Part shown: piece after piece, positions 1-4,723 of the stretch | Numbering within the stretch: the stretch's first letter is position 1 | Layout: every line of letters starts with the position of its first letter | Assembly: GCA_030824725.1 (NCBI GenBank) | Contig: JAPJRE010000200.1 | Location: 1-7,411 of the forward strand | DNA: 7,411 bases | Direction: 5' to 3' | Source: Sphingomonas sp. | GTDB lineage: Bacteria > Pseudomonadota > Alphaproteobacteria > Sphingomonadales > Sphingomonadaceae | Notes under the pieces: model-generated | Database searches by the model: none | The model's input: only the letters and a program-made list of their open reading frames with translations | Told to the model about the DNA's origin: nothing | Position numbers and translations under genes: made by a program

Positions 1-80
1 CGTGCCCCTGCGAAAGCAGGGGCCCAGGGTAGGAGAGCGAATCGCGCGTGGCACTGGGCCCCTGCGTTCGCAGGGGCACG
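1..80. repeat. Twin-hairpin palindromic repeat past the GH13 gene
   Basis: Two 27-nt arms (1-27 and 54-80) are inverted copies of each other with one mismatch (26/27). Each arm is also a hairpin: GCCCCTGC (4-11), loop GAAA, GCAGGGGC (16-23); and GCCCCTGC (58-65), loop GTTC, GCAGGGGC (70-77). A 26-nt spacer (28-53) separates them. This REP-doublet architecture, two hairpins in inverted orientation, resembles the REPIN type of bacterial repeat. It begins 10 nt past the GH13 stop codon, so the hairpins may end or stabilise that transcript, although no U-tract follows. The left edge could extend beyond the window. Confidence 0.8.
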
Positions 81-90
81 GGGAGGGTGA

Positions 91-1674
91 TCATGCGAGC
101 AGGATGCCTTGGTTGGGGGCGAGCGGGAGGGTGGTGCCCTCCACGCGGAGATCGTGGCCGGGCGTGGTGAGCGCGGGCGCCAGCGCGGCGGCCCATTCCG
201 GCAGCGCCAGCGTCTGCGGTGCATTCGACAGGTTAAGCGCCACCAGCACGCGCGCGCCGCCATGCCGGCGTTCGTACGCCAGCACCGCGCCGTCGCTCGA
301 CACGGCATGCCAGCTGCCCAAAGATAGTGCGGGATGCGCACGTCGCAGCCGGAGCAACGCGCGGGTGAAGGCCAGCATCGAGCCCGCCGCGTCGCGTTGC
401 GCCATCACGTTGCGCTCCGCCCAGTCCGGGTTGAGCGGCAGCCAGGGCTCGACGCTGCTGAATCCGGCATGCGCACTGGCATCCCAGGGCATCGGCGTGC
501 GGACCTCGTCGCGGTTGAACGCGGTGTCGGGCTCGCGCAGCGCCTGCGGGTCGCGCACCCGGTCGGGCGGGATGGCGACGTTCGGCATGCCGAGCTCGTC
601 GCCCTGGTACAAGGTCGGCGTGCCGCGCAGCGTGAGGAGGAGCAGCATCGCGACGGCTGCCTGGTCGGGCCCCACGCGCGAGGCGACCCGCGGCTTGTCG
701 TGGTTGCCCAGCACCCAGTTGGGCCAGCCATTGGCCGGCAGCGCGCCCTCATAGTCGGAGATCAGCGCGGCCAGCGCCGCGGCATCCCAGCGCGCATCGA
801 GCAAATGGAAGTTGAAGGGCAGATGCACGCCGTTCCCGCCCTCGCCATAATAAGCGACGAGCCGCGGGATCGGCAGGTAGATCTCGCCGATCAGTACGCG
901 CTCGGGATAGGCCTCCGCCACCTCGCGCATCGCGGCGATGATCTCCATCATCTCGGGCTGGTCGGCGGAATGGACCGGCAGCAGCCGCTCGATGTCCTGC
1001 ATGCCTTCGCGCCAGTCCGGATTGGCGGGGTTGTCGGGGAAGTCGGGATGCTTGATCGCCAGCCACAGCACGTCGATGCGGAAGCCGTCGACCCCGCGCT
1101 CGAACCAGAAGCGCATCGCCTCCAGCATCGCCGCGCGCAGCTCGGGGTTGCGCCAGTTGAGCTCGGGCTGCTCCTTGAGGAACTGGTGGAGATAATATTG
1201 GCCCGTGCCCGCGTCCCACGCCCAGGCGCTGCCGCCGAAATAGCTCTGCCAGTTGTTGGGCGGGCCGCCATCTGCGGCAGGGGCGCGCCAGATATACCAG
1301 TCGCGCTTGGGGGCGTCGCGCGAGGAGCGGCTTTCGCGGAACCAGGGGTGCTGATCCGAGCTGTGGTTGGGGACGAAGTCGAGCAGCAGCTTCAGGCCGC
1401 GGGCATGGGCTGCGTCACGCAAGCGGTCGAAGTCCGCGAGGGTGCCGAAGCGCGGATCGATCCCGCAATAATCCGCCACGTCATAGCCGAAATCGGCCAT
1501 GGGCGAGGGGAAGATCGGCGACAGCCACACCGCGTCGACGCCGAGATCGACCAGATAGTCGAGCCGCGCGGTCACGCCCGCCAGGTCGCCGATGCCGTCG
1601 CCGTTCGAGTCGTTGAACGAGCGCGGATAGACCTGGTAGATCACGCCCGTCTGCCACCAGAGGGGGTCGGTCAT
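91..1674 (-). CDS. GH13 alpha-glucosidase (oligo-1,6-glucosidase-like)
   Basis: A 527-residue cytoplasmic enzyme expected to hydrolyse terminal alpha-glucosidic bonds of short oligosaccharides. The (beta/alpha)8 barrel of GH13 is shown by its conserved regions: DFVPNH (99-104), GFRID with nucleophile D201, GEI with acid/base E264, and NHD with transition-state stabiliser D326. Region V reads QPELN (169-173), as in the oligo-1,6-glucosidase branch. D22, N24, D26, I28 and D30 match the calcium loop of dextran glucosidases. V202 follows the nucleophile; in this group Val there goes with alpha-1,6 preference and Ala with alpha-1,4, so isomaltose-type substrates are inferred. Length is normal and there is no signal peptide. 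The open frame extends upstream to 1950 through a repeat and the end of GH130, but the ATG at 1674 is chosen because GAGGA (1682-1686) lies 7 nt before it and family homology begins at residue 6. It is downstream of GH130, probably in one operon. Sucrose hydrolase or transglucosidase activity is not excluded. Confidence 0.93.
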   Translation of the reverse strand: MTDPLWWQTGVIYQVYPRSFNDSNGDGIGDLAGVTARLDYLVDLGVDAVWLSPIFPSPMADFGYDVADYCGIDPRFGTLADFDRLRDAAHARGLKLLLDFVPNHSSDQHPWFRESRSSRDAPKRDWYIWRAPAADGGPPNNWQSYFGGSAWAWDAGTGQYYLHQFLKEQPELNWRNPELRAAMLEAMRFWFERGVDGFRIDVLWLAIKHPDFPDNPANPDWREGMQDIERLLPVHSADQPEMMEIIAAMREVAEAYPERVLIGEIYLPIPRLVAYYGEGGNGVHLPFNFHLLDARWDAAALAALISDYEGALPANGWPNWVLGNHDKPRVASRVGPDQAAVAMLLLLTLRGTPTLYQGDELGMPNVAIPPDRVRDPQALREPDTAFNRDEVRTPMPWDASAHAGFSSVEPWLPLNPDWAERNVMAQRDAAGSMLAFTRALLRLRRAHPALSLGSWHAVSSDGAVLAYERRHGGARVLVALNLSNAPQTLALPEWAAALAPALTTPGHDLRVEGTTLPLAPNQGILLA

Positions 1675-1681
1675 TGCGGGG

Positions 1682-1686
1682 TCCTC
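1682..1686 (-). promoter_or_regulatory. Ribosome binding site of the GH13 gene
   Basis: Minus-strand GAGGA, 7 nt before the ATG at 1674. It decides the start within a frame that stays open for another 92 codons upstream. It lies just outside the palindromic element that begins at 1696, so the GH13 gene keeps its own initiation signal. Confidence 0.7.
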
Positions 1687-1695
1687 GTGAAAATT

Positions 1696-1850
1696 CCTCC
1701 CCGGAACGGGGAGGGGGACCATGCGCAGCATGGTGGAGGGGCCGCCGCGGTACGCAGCGATGATCCGGCGCGCGCCCCCCGCACCGCGCCTGCGGCGCGG
1801 CCCCTCCACCACCGCCTTCGGCGGCGGTCCCCCTCTCCGTGCCGGGGAGG
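1696..1850. repeat. Composite palindromic repeat between GH130 and GH13
   Basis: Imperfect inverted arms at 1696-1743 and 1799-1850 share a CCTCCCCGG-ACGG start, a GAGGGGGACC block and a GGTGGAGGGGCC block. Each arm has its own central hairpin: CCATGC-GCA-GCATGG (1719-1733) on the left, CCGCC-TTC-GGCGG (1812-1824) on the right. There are also a perfect 8-bp hairpin at the left tip (CCTCCCCG 1696-1703, loop GAA, CGGGGAGG 1707-1714) and a 7-bp hairpin (CCGCGCC 1784-1790, TGC, GGCGCGG 1794-1800). It fills nearly all of the 190-nt gap between the two glycosidase genes. I see no transposase and no clear target-site duplication. It could act as an intercistronic RNA structure that limits read-through or protects the upstream mRNA. 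Confidence 0.85.
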
Positions 1851-1864
1851 GATTGCAGGAGCAC

Positions 1865-2980
1865 TCACCGGAATCGCGCCTTCGGGATGTGCGTGATCCG
1901 GCATGCCAGGTCCGCCTCGCCGCTCGCGACGATGTAGCGCTCCCCCGCATCGACCAGCCCGGTGGTGAACACCACCGGCGTCGGCAGATACAGCTGGTGC
2001 GCGATGTCCCCCGTCAGCGCCGGGTTGGCCTCCAGCAGCGGCACCGTGTCTTCCTGCCGCAGGATCACGCTGGGGTCGTCGCGGTCGAGCAGCGCCCAGA
2101 AGCTGCGATAGATGCCGACCGCGTCGCGCTTCTCCACGCCGTGATAGATCAGCAGCCAGCCCGCATCGGTGCGCACCGGCTGGCTGCCGCCGCCGATCCG
2201 CTGGTTCGAGGTCGAGCCCTTGCGCGCGCGGATGCCCGGCTGGTCGAGCGGCTTCCAGTGCAGCCCGTCGGGCGAACGGGCCAGGTTGATCGAGGGGCCG
2301 CCCAGCCAGGGCGAGTCGTCCGGATAGGCGAAATAGACTTCGCCGAGCGGCCGGGTCAGCGCGTGGAAGAAGCCGTCGATGCGGCCCTCGAACAGCAGCA
2401 TGTCCTTGTTCTGGTGGTCGAGCACCACCCCGAGCAGCTCCCAGTCGAGGCCGTTCGAAGAGCGGTACATCGCGGTGCAGTGCCGCTCGGCCGAGACGCC
2501 GCACACCGTCATCCAGTAGGTGCCGTCGATCAACGTGATCCGCGCATCCTCGACGCCGTAATCGAGATAGCTGGCCGAGGGCGCGATCGCCTTGTCGTAA
2601 TGCACCGCCACCACCGTGCGCGCATCGGCATCGAGCTCCACCGGCAACAGCCAGGACAGCGAGGTAAGCCCGAGCAGCCGCGGATTACGGTCCTTGAGCG
2701 CGAACTGGCGCGGATCGGCCATGTCGAGCCCCGATACGGCATGCGCATCGAGCACATAGCCCGAAGGGGTCCAGCGAATCGCCCGCGCATGCCCGTCCAC
2801 CACCGGATCGCGCAGCGCCTCGGCCACGCGCACCATCAGCAGCAGATTGCCGTTCGGCAGCCGCGCGAAGCCGGGGTTGAAGGCGCCGAGGACATAGGTC
2901 GCGTCGTCCACCCCCTCGCGCAGCGGCGAGCGGGTCAGGTCGACATCGTCGGGCCGGAAGATCAGATAATCGTCGCTCAA
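1865..2980 (-). CDS. GH130 beta-mannoside phosphorylase/hydrolase family protein
   Basis: A 371-residue protein of the five-bladed beta-propeller family GH130, whose members phosphorolyse or hydrolyse beta-mannosides such as mannosyl-glucose, mannobiose and beta-1,2-mannosides. Recognisable blocks are NPGFARLPNG (35-44) with R51 after it, YGVEDARIT (141-149), NKDMLLFE (191-198), a GGG turn (263-265) and IYHGV (278-282). Family members usually have EDPRI where this one has EDARI. The Lys of the NKD block and the His of YHG are positions that bind phosphate in characterised phosphorylases, so phosphorolysis is favoured but only inferred. There is no signal peptide, so it should act in the cytoplasm. 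The start is a TTG (2980-2978), with GGGGGC about 7 nt upstream; the next in-frame candidates (GTG at residue 24, Met49) would cut into the propeller. It begins 37 nt after the chorismate mutase stop and precedes the GH13 gene. Subfamily and substrate cannot be fixed from sequence alone. Confidence 0.88.
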   Translation of the reverse strand: MSDDYLIFRPDDVDLTRSPLREGVDDATYVLGAFNPGFARLPNGNLLLMVRVAEALRDPVVDGHARAIRWTPSGYVLDAHAVSGLDMADPRQFALKDRNPRLLGLTSLSWLLPVELDADARTVVAVHYDKAIAPSASYLDYGVEDARITLIDGTYWMTVCGVSAERHCTAMYRSSNGLDWELLGVVLDHQNKDMLLFEGRIDGFFHALTRPLGEVYFAYPDDSPWLGGPSINLARSPDGLHWKPLDQPGIRARKGSTSNQRIGGGSQPVRTDAGWLLIYHGVEKRDAVGIYRSFWALLDRDDPSVILRQEDTVPLLEANPALTGDIAHQLYLPTPVVFTTGLVDAGERYIVASGEADLACRITHIPKARFR

Positions 2981-3017
2981 GCGCTTGCCCCCATGGGTTT
3001 CACGCCCAGCAACGGGG

Positions 3018-3326
3018 TCAGGCCCCGGCGGTTCCGGCTTCCGCCCCTGCTTCCTGCGCCTGGCGGTGGTGCCGGATCACCTCGTCGATGATGAAGCGCA
3101 GGAATTTCTCGGAAAATTCGGGGTCGAGATCGGCGTCCTGCGCCAGCGCGCGCAGCCGGGCGATCTGCGCCTCCTCGCGGCCCGGGTCGGCGGGCGGCAG
3201 CCCGGCCTCGGCCTTGTAGCGCCCCACCGCCTGGGTCACCTTGAACCGCTCGGCGAGCATGAAGACGAGCGCCGCATCGATATTGTCGATGCTCTGGCGA
3301 AAGCGGATCAGCGTCGCGTCGGTCAT
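3018..3326 (-). CDS. Monofunctional AroQ-type chorismate mutase
   Basis: A 102-residue all-helical enzyme converting chorismate to prephenate, the first step toward phenylalanine and tyrosine, in the cytoplasm. It aligns without gaps through the E. coli P-protein mutase domain, offset by one residue: R10, R27, K38, D47, R50 and E51 correspond to R11, R28, K39, D48, R51 and E52. The usual Gln near the C-terminus (E. coli Q88) appears to be His in the VIRHH segment; I recall VIRHH as usual in alphaproteobacterial members. Size fits a stand-alone domain with no dehydratase or dehydrogenase fusion. Two ATGs are possible, 3332 and 3326; 3326 is preferred because an AAGAG lies 7 nt before it but only 1 nt before the other. 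The gene is divergent from the polyprenyl synthase and is followed after 37 nt by GH130, so co-transcription is plausible despite unrelated function. An isochorismate-pyruvate lyase relative is less likely. Confidence 0.88.
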   Translation of the reverse strand: MTDATLIRFRQSIDNIDAALVFMLAERFKVTQAVGRYKAEAGLPPADPGREEAQIARLRALAQDADLDPEFSEKFLRFIIDEVIRHHRQAQEAGAEAGTAGA

Positions 3327-3364
3327 GGCCATCTCTTTTGCCGCTGCGGCACGGCCATGCAAGC

Positions 3365-3399
3365 GCCTCTTGCCTTTGCCATGCACAAAGGCCAGAGGC
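3365..3399. promoter_or_regulatory. Inverted repeat in the divergent control region
   Basis: GCCTCTTGCCTTTG (3365-3378) and CAAAGGCCAGAGGC (3386-3399) are inverted copies with one mismatch (13/14) around a 7-nt centre, CCATGCA. That heptamer also occurs at 3355-3361. The repeat sits in the 82-nt region between the divergent chorismate mutase and polyprenyl synthase starts. Its right arm contains AGAGG (3394-3398), the best Shine-Dalgarno candidate for the synthase. It could be an operator dyad, or an RNA hairpin that hides the ribosome site. I found no convincing -35/-10 pair on either strand in this region, so promoter positions remain open. Confidence 0.5.
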
Positions 3400-3408
3400 T
3401 CGTTGCAT

Positions 3409-4422
3409 ATGAGCGCAACCGTCCACCGCCTGGGGTCGCGAACCCAGCCTTCGCTCGATCCGATCATGGCGCTGGTCGCCCAGGACATGAACCTGGTCAA
3501 CGCGGTGATCCTCGATCGCATGCAGTCGGAAATCCCGCTGATTCCGGAGCTTGCCGGCCATCTGATCGCCGGCGGCGGCAAGCGGATGCGGCCGATGCTG
3601 ACGCTCGCGAGCGCGCGGCTGCTCGGCTATTCGGGTACGCGGCACCATAAATTGGCGGCGGCGGTGGAGTTCATTCACACCGCGACGCTGCTGCATGACG
3701 ACGTGGTCGACAGCTCGGACCTGCGCCGCGGCCGCCGCACCGCCAACATCATCTGGGGCAACCCGGCGAGCGTGCTGGTCGGCGACTTCCTGTTCAGCCG
3801 CTCGTTCGAGCTGATGGTCGAGGCGGAAAGCCTCAAGGCGCTCCACATCCTCTCCAACGCCAGCGCTGTGATCGCGGAAGGCGAAGTCAACCAGCTCACC
3901 GCGGTGCGCCGGATCGACCTGTCCGAGGATCGTTATCTCGACATCATCGGCGCCAAGACCGCCGCGCTGTTCGCCGCCGCCTGCCGCATTTCCGGCGTGG
4001 TGGCCGAGCGTCCCGAGGCGGAAGAGCTTGCGCTCGACGCCTATGGCCGCAACCTCGGCATCGCCTTCCAGCTGGTCGACGACGCGATCGACTACATCTC
4101 GGACGCATCGACCATGGGCAAGGATGCCGGCGACGATTTCCGCGAAGGCAAGATGACACTGCCGGTGATCCTCGCCTATGCGCGCGGCAACGAGGCGGAA
4201 CGCGGCTTCTGGAAGGAGGCGATCTCCGGCCGCCGCATCGCGGACGAGGATTTCGCCGAGGCGATCCGGCTGGTGCAGAGCTGCCGTGCGGTGGACGACA
4301 CGCTCGCCCGTGCTCGCCATTACGGCCAGCGCGCGATCGATGCGCTGGGCGGCTTCCGCGCCTGTGAGGCGAAGGATGCGATGGTCGAGGCCGTCGAATT
4401 CGCGGTGGCGCGCGCCTACTGA
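3409..4422 (+). CDS. ispB: Long-chain polyprenyl diphosphate synthase
   Basis: A 337-residue trans-isoprenyl diphosphate synthase that extends an allylic diphosphate with isopentenyl diphosphate units, supplying the ubiquinone side chain. Seen in order: GGGKRMRP (55-62), which binds isopentenyl diphosphate; the first Asp-rich motif DDVVD (97-101) followed by RRGRRT; GKDAGDDFREGK after the second Asp-rich motif; and that second motif DDAID (224-228) preceded by FQLV. The fifth residue before the first Asp motif is Ala (A92), a small side chain that permits long products, so C40-C50 synthesis is expected rather than farnesyl or geranylgeranyl. The frame is open back to 3241, but ATG 3409 is chosen: it has AGAGG 10 nt upstream, and the extra residues would overlap the divergent chorismate mutase. 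Product length (octa-, nona- or decaprenyl) is not determined by the sequence; Q-10 is usual in sphingomonads. The gene ends 22 nt from the convergent acidic-protein gene. Confidence 0.93.
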   Translation: MSATVHRLGSRTQPSLDPIMALVAQDMNLVNAVILDRMQSEIPLIPELAGHLIAGGGKRMRPMLTLASARLLGYSGTRHHKLAAAVEFIHTATLLHDDVVDSSDLRRGRRTANIIWGNPASVLVGDFLFSRSFELMVEAESLKALHILSNASAVIAEGEVNQLTAVRRIDLSEDRYLDIIGAKTAALFAAACRISGVVAERPEAEELALDAYGRNLGIAFQLVDDAIDYISDASTMGKDAGDDFREGKMTLPVILAYARGNEAERGFWKEAISGRRIADEDFAEAIRLVQSCRAVDDTLARARHYGQRAIDALGGFRACEAKDAMVEAVEFAVARAY

Positions 4423-4444
4423 CGCGCGCCCACCCGCCCGGGGA

Positions 4445-4663
4445 TTACGCCTCGGTCGACTTTTCTTCGCCCTCGTCCTCGTCGACTTCGAGCGCGTCTT
4501 CCTCGTCCATGTCGAGCACCTCTTCGATGCTTTCGACGATCAGGTCGAGCTGCTCGTAGCTCGCCGTCATCTCGATCGTCTCACCCTCCTCGTCCTCGAG
4601 GTGAAGGGTGTAATCGCCGTCGCTGTCCGGGGTGATGGTGAACTGGGAAAGGATTCGTGCCAT
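4445..4663 (-). CDS. Small, highly acidic protein of unknown function
   Basis: A 72-residue protein I cannot assign to a named family. Twenty-seven residues are Asp or Glu and only two are Lys or Arg, giving a very low predicted pI. The N-terminal half reads like a small beta-structured domain (ILSQFTITPDSDGDYTLHLE), followed by a helix-like stretch with regular Leu/Ile spacing (YEQLDLIVESIEEVLDM) and a disordered acidic tail. There is no signal peptide or membrane segment. The strong ribosome site AGAGGAG, 6 nt before the ATG, argues that it is a real gene. It faces the polyprenyl synthase tail to tail (22-nt gap) and is divergent from hrpB (60-nt gap), so it is probably monocistronic. Acidic mini-proteins can be DNA mimics, chaperone partners or ion binders, but nothing here selects one of these. 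Confidence 0.8.
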   Translation of the reverse strand: MARILSQFTITPDSDGDYTLHLEDEEGETIEMTASYEQLDLIVESIEEVLDMDEEDALEVDEDEGEEKSTEA

Positions 4664-4669
4664 GTCGCG

Positions 4670-4676
4670 CTCCTCT
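4670..4676 (-). promoter_or_regulatory. Strong ribosome binding site of the acidic protein gene
   Basis: Minus-strand AGAGGAG, 6 nt before the ATG at 4663, is the best Shine-Dalgarno sequence in the window. Immediately upstream in the transcript a short hairpin is possible (GGCGG 4677-4681, CCGCC 4687-4691, 5-nt loop), next to the site but not covering it. This supports good translation of a gene whose product would otherwise be doubtful because of its size. Confidence 0.7.
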
Positions 4677-4723
4677 GGCGGTGAGTCCGCCTAACCACGC
4701 TTGTCCCGAATGGTTGCAGCCGC

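Noticed and set aside
2..754. Plus-strand open frame at the left edge
   Set aside because: It runs through the twin hairpin and then antisense to GH13, with Ser/Arg-rich low-information sequence.
334..1896. Long plus-strand open frame (520 codons) opposite the GH13 gene
   Set aside because: It is antisense to a gene with all catalytic motifs; the product is Arg/His/Gln/Val-rich without family features, as expected from the complement of GC-rich codons.
1675..1950. 92-residue N-terminal extension of the GH13 protein
   Set aside because: It would be encoded by the palindromic repeat and the end of GH130; the ATG at 1674 has a good ribosome site and family homology begins there.
1721..3091. 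Plus-strand open frame (456 codons) opposite GH130
   Set aside because: It is a shadow of GH130 and runs through the palindromic repeat; there is no recognisable domain.
3327..3408. Sigma-70 promoters in the divergent region
   Set aside because: TTGCCT and TTGCCA resemble -35 boxes, but no credible -10 lies at the right spacing on either strand.
3327..3581. Extension of chorismate mutase upstream of 3326
   Set aside because: It would overlap the start of the divergent polyprenyl synthase; length and active-site numbering fit the 102-residue form.
2977..4320. Minus-strand open frame (447 codons) opposite the polyprenyl synthase
   Set aside because: It overlaps both the synthase (antisense) and chorismate mutase (other frame), which have clear motifs.
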